A program made the position numbers and the translations under genes. Below the pieces are notes generated by a model. It saw nothing but the letters and a program-made list of their open reading frames with translations, was not told the DNA's origin and searched no databases. Below are positions 10,695 to 23,798 of a DNA stretch of 64,000 nucleotides, piece by piece (the stretch's first letter is position 1; each line of letters starts with the position of its first letter). Origin of the DNA: Psettodes erumei (lineage: Eukaryota; Chordata; Actinopteri; Pleuronectiformes; Psettodidae); NCBI GenBank assembly GCA_016785225.1, contig JAFBJZ010000003.1:62001-126000 (forward strand), given 5' to 3'.

Positions 10695-13600
10695 CTTACA
10701 GAAAGTAATTGACTCTACCTTGAAGGAACAGGCAGTGTCAAATGTGTGTTTTTGTGACGAGCACATTAGACAATCGATGTCATTCTCCCATTCTGTCAGG
10801 AGCTTGTTAGCTTAGCTTAGCACAAAGACTGGAAACAGCTGATCAGCCATCTTATTCATTTGAATGAGGCCAGTGGCTTCAGCACAGGGCAAAAGAAACA
10901 CAAAGTGTATCCACGACTCTGCAGTGTTGTGGCGTCTGATGAGCCGTTATTCAACCTGGACATCCCGGCTCATATTTCATGTCAGCTGTAACTGAAGAAA
11001 CCTGCCCCCCACTGTGAACGGCCATTTGCAGTCTGATTATCGTGTTTTGTCAACTTAAATACAACAGCAAATATATTTTATGGGAAAGTGAATTGTGATT
11101 ATGTTCTCTATCAGCAGGTGATTACACGTCCAACAAAACTCATTTTTTTGCTGCATTTTAGTTGTAAGAACATTATTTCTTATCTCTGTTCTTACACTGT
11201 TTCTGTTTACCTCTGTCAAACACACACTGTGTGAACATTAGTGTTGGCTGTGAACAACAAAGAGCTGACAATGACTATAGTTTATTGTTTGTGAGCAGCA
11301 TAAACATTGGTAGGTGTGCAGTCAGCCTTTATATGTTGGCAGATTTGGGGGAAGATATGAATTTGGATCATGTAGTATAATGACATTATCATTTTCTGGT
11401 TATTTTCAGAGACTCTTCTTACCATCTGAATGAGAAATGTATTGTGTTGACTGCACAATGAAAAGGATTTACAGCCCATCTCTCAAGCTGTGACTGTATT
11501 TCCTGTCCAGCTGGAAATTTGTTCTTGCAAAACTGTGAAAATACAACATGACATCGACATAGTCATAAACATACTCTAACTAAACTGTAACTACTCATAA
11601 CTCAACTTTTATTTTAAGATGGAAAATGTAATGATTTTCCTCCAGACTGTTAGAGGTTGGACTCTGATGATTTTGTTAAACCACCTCCACTGTTTGTTCA
11701 TGTATTTATTAATGTTCATTTATTCATCCATGTAACAGCTTCAGTAAACACAGTAAAGCAAGGAAAGCTCAGCCCACTACAGGGTGAGATCCTGATCCTG
11801 GTTTCGGTCTTGATTTCTTTCCAGGGCGACTATGTCTGGTTGGACTTGAAGACCGGCCGGGAGTTTGAGGTACCGATCGGCGCAGTGGTCAAACTCTGCG
11901 ACTCGGGACAGATCCAGGTGGTGGATGACGAGGGAAATGTAAGTGTTGTAACACTGTGTTGATGTTTTATTTCTTTTTCTCCGGAGGAGGAAGAGAAACT
12001 GAAGCTCAGCGGAAAAGTTGCAGTACCATGTTGCAATCACAAAACGGTTGTGTCTTTTGCTAGTGTGGACAAGACGTGTCCTAAAAACTCCAGTCGTTAG
12101 GAGTGTGCTTCGACATATATTTTCCTCTCCAACCCACTGTAATTTCCCTCCCCCTCCCAGGAGCACTGGATCTCCCCACAGAATGCCACCAACATCAAGC
12201 CAATGCATCCGACCTCCATCCACGGCGTGGAGGACATGATCCGCCTGGGCGACCTCAATGAGGCTGGGATTCTCCGTAACCTGCTCATCAGATACAGAGA
12301 GAAGCTCATATACGTGAGTATCCCTGTATTAATGCAGTGTGACCGCAGTGTTTTCTGCATCAACATGTTTTTTTCATTCAGATACAGAACAATATCAGCT
12401 GACTTATTTATGTTCACTTTGCTCCTGCTGTTTCTGTCACAGCTTGATGGCAGTATGAGGTAAAGTTGGCAGAAATACTAATGAAAAACTACTTCACTGA
12501 TAACTGCTGAATAGTTTCTGAGCAGTAATGTCCTACCTTGGTCCATTCATAATTACCATGACATAAACACTGCTGCTCATGTCTTTTTCTTGAGAACTAC
12601 TAGATCTTTTTAAAGCTTTATCCGGGGCTTGGATGATGCAAAACTCTCTCATCCTTATCTCACAAACCCAGTCTCAGACTTCTACTCTCAGCTGCTTTTC
12701 ACTCTCATCTTTCTTCTTTATTATCTCCTCTGCCACTACTTACTCCCTCTTCCTGTTTCCTCTGAAGACCAACTGTGGTGGCAGGGTAAGTCAGCTCCTG
12801 GACGTCAAGCATGGCTGGAGAGGGGAGAGAGAGAGAGATCTGACACAGAGCTGAAAAATAACGCGCTCAGTGCATGTAATGCAACAGCTGCATGGGAGCG
12901 GAGCTGCAACAGCAACACACAGGGAATGTTTCATTCAGCTGTGTCTGTAAACTGCATGTACGTTGCACGTTTTTTGTGATACGTGACTTCTGTCCTCCAG
13001 TGTCACGCTGGGGAAAACACAGCACATCATGACTCATGAGCTTCAACTAAATGTGCATGGAGGGGAACACGGAAGCTCTGGAGGTGTCATCTTCCTGCGG
13101 GATGAGTCAGAAAGCTTCATGCGTCTGATTGGCTCAGGCGTAGCGGTGCCCAAGCTCAACTCTGCAGCCCTGGTGCATGTTGATTTGCTTTCAACATGGC
13201 CGCCCTTTCTCCTGTGGTGAACACTGATACGTTGTCATTGTCATCCCTCAACATCTGAGCTACGACACCAGCATCACCTCATCCACCCTCCCCCAACCCC
13301 AGCTAGATAAACTGTTGCACAATGATTGATGTAATAAACTGTACTGTATATTCTGAGGCACCAAGCTAAAGCTAATTTGCAGCCCTGTCCCTGAGGAGAC
13401 TTTTCAGGTTAAAAAACAAATTAATGAAACCCATTCAGGCTAAAGGCAACAAAATAACTACCGTGCATGTGTGCATGTGTCTACTGTATGTGTGTGTGGA
13501 TTGTACTGTATGCACTGACAATCCTGTCAAGTGAAATATCATCCTTAAACCTTTTTTTTCTCCACTACAAAACATTTGAACATTCTCTTATCAGGAACTG

Positions 13601-16600
13601 AATTTCATTTTCTCATAAATGTTTCAAGTGAAAATCAAGTTGTTTCAAGAATTTTACAAAATTGTCTATTTTTTAACATAAATCTTGTGCCTTTTTGTTT
13701 CAAGGTACAGGAACAAATTCCAACACCAGTTTGTCTTACAGATCATTGGCATGACAGCTTCAGTCCAAAATGATCCGCGTTCTCGTCGGCCTTTAAAAAT
13801 CTGATCAGCTGATTGTCCTCCTCTGTGTGCAGACATACACCGGCTCCATCCTGGTGGCCGTCAACCCTTATCAGCTGCTGCCCATCTACACGGCCGACCA
13901 GATCCGCCTCTACACCAACAAGAAGATCGGTGAAATGCCGCCGCACATCTTTGCCATCGCTGACAACTGTTACTTCAACATGCAGAGGAACAACCGTGAC
14001 CAGTGTTGCATCATCAGGTAGGGCAGTTGCTCAGTAAAAGAGGCTGAAATCCAAATCTAAAGATATGTGACAAAGATCTCACTTTTTTCTGTTTGCTGGT
14101 CCAAAAACTCAGTGAAAATTATCTCGACAAACACTGGATGGATTACTGAGCAGTTTGGAGCAGACATTCACTGTCTTTGTGAACTTCTGTGATCCTTTTT
14201 TTTCATCAGGTCGCACTTTAAATGTGCCCAATAATTTGGTTTATGATCAAGTACCTCCAAAAGTTATGGTCCCTGGACACACACTCATAAAAATGTGTGT
14301 GTGTGTGTGTGTGTGTGTGTCTCTTAATAGTGGTGAGTCTGGAGCAGGGAAGACAGAAAGCACCAAACTGATCCTTCAGTTCCTGGCAGCCATCAGTGGT
14401 CAACACTCCTGGATAGAACAGCAGGTCCTGGAGGCCAACCCTATACTAGAAGGTAGGAACACACATTCACACACTAAAATCACAGAGAAAAACTGATTGA
14501 TATGGATTGATATTGGGACCACAGATATAATCACCTGAAGAAAAATAAATGAACAGAGGAATTCTGGACATAGAAGTAAAGCGTGTCTGTTGCTTGTCTT
14601 CCAGCTTTTGGCAACGCTAAAACAATCCGCAACGACAACTCGTCTCGTTTTGGGAAATACATCGACATCCACTTCAACAAGCGAGGAGCCATCGAGGGAG
14701 CCAAGATCGAGCAATACCTGCTGGAGAAGTCCAGAGTCTGTCGACAGGTACGGGACGACAACACCTCGTCTTATTTTCCTCTCAGTCTGTTTCTGTTCTG
14801 CTGTAACGTGAATTTATCTGAACATTTAATTGGACGTTAGTTGTGGTTCCTTCTCTCCTCTGTGTGCAGGCCTACGATGAGAGGAACTACCACATCTTCT
14901 ACTGCATGCTGAAGGGAATGACTGCAGAGGAGAAGAAGAAACTGGGGCTGAGCAAGGCCACAGACTACACCTACCTGACCATAGTGAGTACAGTTTCACT
15001 TTTCGCCCCTCACGGGTTTGGTCAGGTCAGGAGCTGAGATTCTTCCACCAGCTGTGATATGAGTTTGAAAAGTTTCAAGAATGTTAGTCATGTTTTGTCC
15101 TTTACAATCCACCGGTAAGAGCTGGTTCTGCCATTCAGCCAATCAGACAGGGAGAAACCCAACAGCACCTGAAACATAAAAGGACAAATGAATGATATTT
15201 AATATCTGTTGACCACAGGATGTTTTTCTTTCTCTGTAGGGTAAATGTACAGTGTGTGACGGTCGAGACGACATGAAGGAATATTCCAACATCCGCTCTG
15301 CTATGAAGGTACTGATTCACTGTTTCTCTTTGGTACTGTTTATTTTATCACTTGCATGTGAGAGGAAATGGAAAGTGATGATTTGCTCTGTTCTGTCAGG
15401 TACTGATGTTCACAGACAAAGAGAACTGGGAGATTTCTAAACTGCTCGCTGCTATTTTACACATGGGAAACCTCAGATATGAAGGTAAAGTGAAAATGAA
15501 TGAAATGCAGCTACTTCCAAAAACGGTCGGCACACACGTGCATCACTTCCTCTCCAGGTTGGTTTTCTTATTTATATCATATTTACTTTTGACCCTGCAG
15601 CTCGAACCTACGACAATCTGGACGCCTGCGAGGTCGTCCGCAGCCCGCACCTCACCACCGCCGCCACGCTGCTGGAGGTGAGACACACACACACACACAC
15701 ACACACTTTTAATTATTGTGACAAAACTGCTTCTAACAGAAGGTTAAGTTTCAGTATTAACAGCGTGTATGTGTGTGTGTGTCCAGGTGGACAGTAAGGA
15801 TCTGATGAACTGCCTCACCAGCCGAACTCTGATCACCAGAGGAGAAACCGTCTCCACCCCGCTCAGCATGGAGCAGGCTCTGGACGTACGGGACGCCTTC
15901 GTCAAGGTGCAGCACTTCAGTGTGCATTTGCTTTCTCATAAAACGTTTGCAAAGCCGATGTTGAAGTGTTAAATGTTGACTCGTTTTGTGCGTCTGTGTA
16001 TGTTTGCATGTGTGCAGGGTATTTACGGCCGTTTGTTCGTGTGGATTGTGGAGAAGATCAATGCTGCAATCTACAAGCCTCCGTCCTCGCAGCCTAAAGC
16101 TCTGAGACGCTCCATTGGGCTGCTGGACATCTTCGGCTTTGAGAACTTCACCATCAACAGGTGTAACACACATGCACACACACATTTGCTCACATAGTTA
16201 CACTAACTGATGCAGACTTAAATGTCTTCCTCTCACCTCTCTGTCAGTTTTTATTTTCTTAAGTGAAACTCTTCTCATCATCATCGCCTCTCACCCTCCT
16301 TCCCCACAGCTTCGAGCAGCTGTGCATCAACTTCGCCAACGAGAACCTGCAGCAGTTCTTCGTCCGTCACGTCTTCAAGCTGGAGCAGGAGGAGTACAAC
16401 CTGGAGCACATCAACTGGCAGCACATCGAGTTCACCGACAACCAGGACGCCCTCGACATGATCGCCATCAAGCCCATGAACATCATCTCGCTCATCGATG
16501 AGGAGAGCAAGTTCCCCAGGGTACGTGCGCTCAGAAAATCAGTTCCTGCAGGTTTATGATTTGAAAACAGGTTTTCAGGCGCCTAAAATCAGGATATTGT

Positions 16601-18985
16601 CTGTCTTTGTGTGTGCTGCAGGGCACAGACACCACCATGCTGAACAAGCTGAACTTTCAGCACAAACTCAACACAAACTACATCCCTCCAAAGAACAACT
16701 ATGAGACTCAGTTCGGCATCCAGCACTTTGCTGGAGTGGTTTACTACGAAACCAAAGGTCAGAGTCACTTCACACACACCAGGAAATATTTAAAGATGCA
16801 CTCATCCCAGAATTTGGAGGTGGACAGTTTAGGATCAGATGTCCCTCTTGGACACAATAAATACTTTTGACTGTTTTTGTTTTACAGAGGGTAAAATGAT
16901 GTTGTGGTGGCTTTGTTTTTTTGTATTTGCTCTGCACAAAGCACACTGTAACACTGGGCTGTGTGTGTGTATGTATGTGTGTGTGTGTTTGTGTTTGTGT
17001 GTGTGTGTGTCTCCTGCAGGATTTCTGGAGAAGAACAGAGACACTTTGTATGGGGACATTATCCAGCTGGTTCATTCCTCCAAGAACAAGTTCATCAAAC
17101 AAATCTTTCAGGCTGATGTTGCCATGGTAATGGTCATACACACACACACGTTGTCATTGTCATCATGTCCAATTTGACGAATAATTGAGATTTATTTTGA
17201 AAGTGTTGACCGGATAATGTTGTTATTAATGTTGTGTCTAACTTGACAAATGGCCTTGTTGTATTTCCCCCTATATGACCACGTGGGGGCAGTAAACACA
17301 CACGATTCTGCGTCTCCACACCAGCAAGTTTTCATGAATACATATTTCAATATTGATGTTATTCAAAACAATTCCGCTAATATCAACTTGTGCCCATCAT
17401 CAGTAGCAATGATAATCAATAATACTTGATTGATTGATTGTTAGACACAAATTTAATGTAGCTAACACCATATTTTTGCCATTATTTACATTGGCCGACA
17501 CCTTTGCGTTAGCCACGATCTATCTAAGTGTTTGCAGTTCCTCAGTGTGACCACTAGAGGAGGCTCAACTTATTTCTGAGAGCGCAAAGCGTGCAAACAG
17601 TGTAAAGACTGGTTGTTATTTTTGGTGAAACTGGCTCGGTTCCGACCCAAGGGAAACCTTGTGGAAGGACTGTAAGGTGAGATAGCTAAGTGCCAGATTG
17701 TCAGGGTTTGTGTCTAAAAACCTACCACTGTCAGTCAAAAGCAAACACACAGATATAAAACAAACATTTTTTTAAGGTAAAGGATGAGTTACACTTTTTG
17801 ACTATATCAAATAAATAGTGCTGATATTAATTACCACCCTTAATTCAACTTAGAAACACAGAAACAGACTCTCAATCTATGTAAAGGTACACAGTAAATA
17901 TGTGCTGTTTATATTGAATTTGGCATTGTTAATTTTTCAAAAAGTCTAAATGTGTAGGTTAAAAACAGGGGTCATCTTCTAGTCCAGAGCACTGAATCCA
18001 TTTAAGTTTAGACTGAGCCTTAGATTTGTAGCGTTTAATTAAAATAATCCAAGAGACCTTCTACGAGAAAAAAACATATCACTTATAATTTCAGCTCATA
18101 TTATTTATATGTCAAAAGTGGGATTGCTACCAACAATTATTTTCCTGTAAATGTACAAAAGCCCAAGAGATGTGTTTGTTTGTTTTACTTGACTTTTGAT
18201 TGACACTTAACTCTGAACCCGTGAAGTCCGCTGAGCGACTAAAGACATTTATATTTGGAGACACAGAAAGAGGAAAAAGGTTTGTGTCGGGGCGCAGGAA
18301 GAGAAAAGCGAGCTCTCATTGTTTCTGACCCTGACACTGCTTTTTGCACCGTTTTACTTTGTGTGCGTGCACGTGACTGTGTGTGTGCGTGTGTGTGCGT
18401 GTGTGTGTGTGTTTTCAGGGAGCAGAGACCAGGAAGCGCTCACCCACCCTGAGCAGTCAGTTTAAAAGATCTCTGGAGCTGCTGATGAGGACTCTGAGCG
18501 TCTGTCAGCCCTTCTTCGTCCGCTGCATCAAACCCAACGAATACAAGAAACCCATGGTGAGTAACTGCACTCGTATATACACAGAATGGAATGACTTCAT
18601 TATTTGGGGGTAAAACTGCTGTGTGAGCAGCTGTGGAAGATGTAAAGGTAAAGTTACTCAGAAGTAAAGGTACAGTAAGAAATTACTCTGCCACAAATCC
18701 TGCTTTTAAAATCCAAGACAAAGTAGTGAAGTTTTATTTTATCAGCTAAATGTACTCACATTATCAAAAGTAAAAGTACAACTATTTATGCAGTTTGGTC
18801 TAGTGGTTCCCAACCTTGAGGTTCACACAATAAATTCAAGGGGTTGTGAGATAATCAAGAAGATACAAGACTATATATAGAAACTTTTGCTGTGTGTTGG
18901 ATAATTTTACTTCCACAGGACTCAAGTAGTTTTGAATTTAAACTACCTGAGAAGTTTAGAGAGGAAGTGGCCAGTCAGAGACAGC

Positions 18986-19019
<34 letters not shown>

Positions 19020-19323
19020 GGGGGGCTCTAAGATAAAAAGGTCATGAACCAGCAGTTTAATTCTCAACACTGTGTTGTCTGTTGAAAGTACAACTCATGT
19101 TCTGTTAGATTAAGCCTTCATCTGAAACGTAACTAGTAAATCCAGCTGTAATTTAAACCTAAGAGTATGTTGTGGATTACAAGTATAAATAGATAATAGA
19201 AATAAGCAAGTAAACTACTAGTACCATGTAAATGTACTTGAGTGCAGTACTGACATTTCTCTAACTATAATTTGTGGCTTTCCACCACCTTTGTTTATTG
19301 ATGCAGCGACTCTACAGCCAGTT

Positions 19324-19360
<37 letters not shown>

Positions 19361-21741
19361 TTATTTGACAGGGAACTGTGTGTGCGTCAGCTGAGGTACT
19401 CGGGGATGATGGAGACCATTCGTATCCGCCGCGCTGGATATCCCATCCGCTACACCTTCGTGGAGTTTGTCGACCGCTACCGGGTGCTCATGCCTGGAGT
19501 CAAACCGGCGTACAAACAGGTAGTGTGTGACCGCGGGTTGTGTGTGTGTGTGTGTGTGTGTGTGTGAGTAAGACACATGAAGTGTGTCTCGTCTCATTCT
19601 GGTTTTGTGTCTCTCTCCCGTCAGGAGGACCTGAGGGGAACCTGTCAGAGGATTGCTGAGGCCGTGCTCGGCAGAGACGACGACTGGCAGATGGGAAAAA
19701 CCAAGATCTTCCTCAAGGTGCTCCCGCGTTAAAGGGCAGTTCTGCTCATTAGATGTTTATTCACAGCCTGAGAAGAACGTCTGTCCACTCCCAGTTCTGC
19801 TTGGTTTTTAACCATCAAACTGTCTCATCTGGCACCACCGGACGCTCGGATCGCAAAGTCGATGTTTGGTCTGAACAGCAAACGAACCGCTTCACCCCCT
19901 TGCTGCCACCTGATTGGCTGTTTGCATAGATGGACAGGTGCACAGGTGTAGTTATATACTGAATAATTGTTTCCCTGAGCGTTTAACACACTATACAACA
20001 CGACCTTGTGCAACCTCTGCCCAGCTGCAGCTGACGGGTGAGACTCTGCTGTGATTGTTTCCAGCTCTCATGTCTGCTGATAGGAAAGACTGTGTTTCAG
20101 TTTCCCTGTGTGTGTGTGTGTGTGTGTGTGACAGAAAAGGACCAGAGGTGTTTTGGTTCCCATCAGGAGTGTATATGTTGGTGTGTGTGTTTTGGTTTCC
20201 CGCCATGTGAGGGCAGATGTCGTCCTGAGGTCAGAGGTCGCTGGTAAGGCACATCCGTTAGCCGGTTGCCACGGTGACGCTGTCATGTTTCTCCTGCCCG
20301 GAGGCTCAGTGGTTTGTTTTCACAGCGGGTGACTCACGCATAGCGCCCCCTGTTGAAATGTTGTCTTTATTCTGACCGAGCCGTGACGTGTTTACACAGC
20401 AAACACACGTGTTTGGACAGGCAGCATTTTAAAATTAAACTGAAAAAATTGTGCTTTTTTTTCTTTTAGAGTAGTTCGTAGACAGATTGTTTTGATTCCT
20501 TCACTTCCTGTGTGCAGAGCGCCGTCCCGCCGCCGCGGTTACCTGAAGCTGAAACGTCACCTTGATGAACGTCAGGTGAAGTTTGGAGGAAGTGGAGATA
20601 AGACGCGTTTCTCTATCACGACCGCACTTTGTGTTTTCAAAACCATTAGTCCCGTTTCTTTTCGCACAAATCTCTGGACTCTTCCAGTTTTAAGGCTCGT
20701 CACCCGACAGGAAGCGGGGCAGGAAGTAGAAAGTGCAGGGGTGCGCAGACAGGTCAGTGCCCACACTTCCCCCTACAGGACGCCATCAGATCAGCCAGAG
20801 GGCGGATGGACAGATCAGAGGAGGAAGAGAGGGACGATGTGTTTGAGGCGTTTGTGTTGATGAGTATGCTGCGTGAGCGGAGTGGGAGGAAGGTCTGAAA
20901 CTTTTTTTGTTGTATCCTGACTTCAGACAGACAACAAAGCTGGAGTCCAACCTGAAATATCCCATTTTTTATCATCTACTCTCACTACGGTTTGAACGTC
21001 GTGTTTGTCTCTCTGTGGCTGTGCAGGATCACCACGACATGCTGCTGGAGATCGAGAGAGACAAGGCCATCACCGACAAGGTCATCCTCATCCAGAAGGT
21101 GGTCCGAGGTTTCAAGGACAGGTGGGCCTTAAAAAAACTGATTTCAGTCTCTGTATCCTGTTGTCCTGGGACAATGGAGGTTTCTTTCTCAGTGATAAAA
21201 TGCTTTGACATGTAAAACTTTTTTTTTCAGATCCAACTTCCTGAAGATGAGGAAGTCGGCTGTGCTGATCCAGAAGACGTGGAGGGGCTATCACTGCCGG
21301 AAGAACTATGGAGCTGTGAGGCGCCCATTCTCTCAGTTTCACACTCGCATCACACACACAAGCTGCAAACATGTCACATCATAGAAACGAGGAAATAAAC
21401 GTGCGTTCAGGTCTTTATTGTGATGATGACGCAGCTCACAGTTTGATTCATCGATTAAGATCCAGACAAGGTCGATGATAAACCTTTCTTCTTCTTCTCT
21501 TACTCCCCGTCAGATGCGAGCGGGCTTCTCTCGCCTGCAGGCCCTGGTTCGCTCCAGGAAGCTGTGTGCGTCGTATCACGTGGCCCGTCAGCGCATCACG
21601 CGCTTCCAGGGTCGCTGCCGGGGCTTCTTAGTGCGCCGGGCGTTCAGGCACCGGCTGTGGGCCGTCATCACCATCCAGGCCTACACCAGAGGCATGATCG
21701 CCCGCCGGCTGTACAAGAGGCTGAAAGGAGAGGTGGAAACG

Positions 21742-21829
<88 letters not shown>

Positions 21830-23577
21830 GTTGAGAGATTCCACAAAGTACTGTACTATTGTGCAAATTTGTATATTTACGTCAGTATTTTCATTTTTCT
21901 GCTACCTTGTACTTTATGTCAGAGGGAACGACAGTTGCTTTACAAATGAAATCTCCCCCTCAGTATCGCCGCAGGCTGGAGGCGGAGAAGATGCGTCTGG
22001 CTGAAGAGGCCAAGCTGAGGAACCAGATGTCTGCGAAGAGAGCGAAGGCTGAGGCTGAACGCAAACACCAGGTGAGGACGAGGACGTCTGGGGTTTAAAG
22101 ACACATGAACTCTAACTGTCGGATATCTTGAGGTCTTATTGTTATTATTATTAATAAACTTCCATGGTATCCTTCTTTTCCAGGAGCGACTGGCCCAGCT
22201 GGCTAAAGAGGACGCCGAGCGCGAGAAGAGGGAGAAGGAGGAGGCTCGCAGGAAGAAGGAGATGGTGGAGCAGATGGAGAAGGCCCGCATGGAGCCCGTC
22301 AACGACTCCGACATGGTGGACAAGATGTTCGGCTTCCTGGGGACGACGAGCTCTTTCCCGGGGCAGGAGGGACAGGCCCCCGCCGGCTTCGAGGTGAGCT
22401 GGGTCCAGTTTAAAGTCGGTGTGGAGGTTTTTTCACCTGACGGCAGCGACTGATGCTCCGCCTCCTCTGCAGGACCTGGAGCGGACCCATCAGGAGCTGG
22501 TGGAGGAGGATCTGGACGAGGCTCTCCCTCTGCCCGAGGACGACGAAGAGGAGGACTTATCGGAGTACAAGTTCGCCAAGTTCGCCGCCACCTACTTCCA
22601 AGGCACCACCACGCACACATACGTCCGACGGCCTCTCAAACAGCCGCTGCTCTTCCACGACGACGAGGGAGACCAGCTGGTTCGTCGCCTCCGACCTGTG
22701 ATCCCACACCAGTCGAACACAAACGTGCCTCAACAGTCATTTCTGTAGAAAACCATTTCACCTGATAAACGCGGTGAGTAAATACAGTGTGTCCTCCATG
22801 TCCCGGCCCAGGCTGCTCTGGCCGTCTGGATCACGGTGCTGAGGTTCATGGGAGATCTGCCCGAGCCCAAGTACCACACGGCCATCAGCGACGGCAGCGA
22901 GAAGATCCCCGTCATGACCAAGATCTACGAGACGCTGGGGAAGAAGACGTACAAGAGGGAGCTGCAGGCGCTGCAGAGCGAGGGCGAGGTGAGGAAGAGG
23001 AGGGGAATAAGATGGACATGGATGATCTGCTGCTCTGTATTGTGTTGCTGTTGTGCTGCTGAAAACAGTCCAGACAAGTCCATCCACATTAATATCTCAT
23101 GTCATACTTAATACTCATGTCATAACTTTATGCACATACTTCCTGTGCCTCTGCTGAGTCCTGAACTCTGGTGTGATTGTTGAGGTTGAGGCAGTAGGAG
23201 AACATCTGATTAGCCCATGACCAGTATCTTCATCTCGTGCTGCCTCCAGACGCCTCACTCCGACAGCCACAAGAAGAACAGCGTCCGACACAAACTGGTG
23301 TCCCTCACTCTGAAGAAGAAATCCAAGATCACAGAGGAGGTGAGACACCGGGTCAGGCCACGTTTCTGACGGTTACGTGTCTGTGTGGCGTGCTGCAGAG
23401 CGAGCTCACCTGCTGTGTGATGCTTCGCAGGTCACCAAGCGCCTCAATGATGGCGAGTATGGTCTCCATGGCAACAGCATGCTGGAGGACCGGCCAACAT
23501 CCAACCTGGAGAAACTTCACTTCATCATCGGGAACGGGATCCTGAGACCGGCACTGAGGTGTGTACACAGACTCATG

Positions 23578-23628
<51 letters not shown>

Positions 23629-23757
23629 ACACATAATTGAATCAATTCATCGTACACATCAATTTATCCGAGGATATTGACTCTCTTGGATTTGTTGGCT
23701 GACAGCAGAAAACCAGACAATCCCAGAACGTTTGTACACTTTTTCACCATGTCACCT

Positions 23758-23798
<41 letters not shown>

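Larger units (their letters stand above)
5470..11824. other. myo7a intron 2
   Basis: A 6.3-kb intron. Apart from the alternative exon at 10179-10283 I see no gene. It has GT/CA repeats at 5471-5528, 5670-5700, 8852-8888, 8977-8998 and 10614-10678. A 121-codon ORF at 6137-6502 shows no recognisable family. A possible dispersed repeat begins near 10795. Confidence 0.6.

Noticed and set aside
20515..20577. Exon-like segment in myo7a intron 19 (APSRRRGYLKLKRHL)
   Set aside because: Bounded by AG and GT, but inclusion would break the FLK/DHHDM junction that matches the family.
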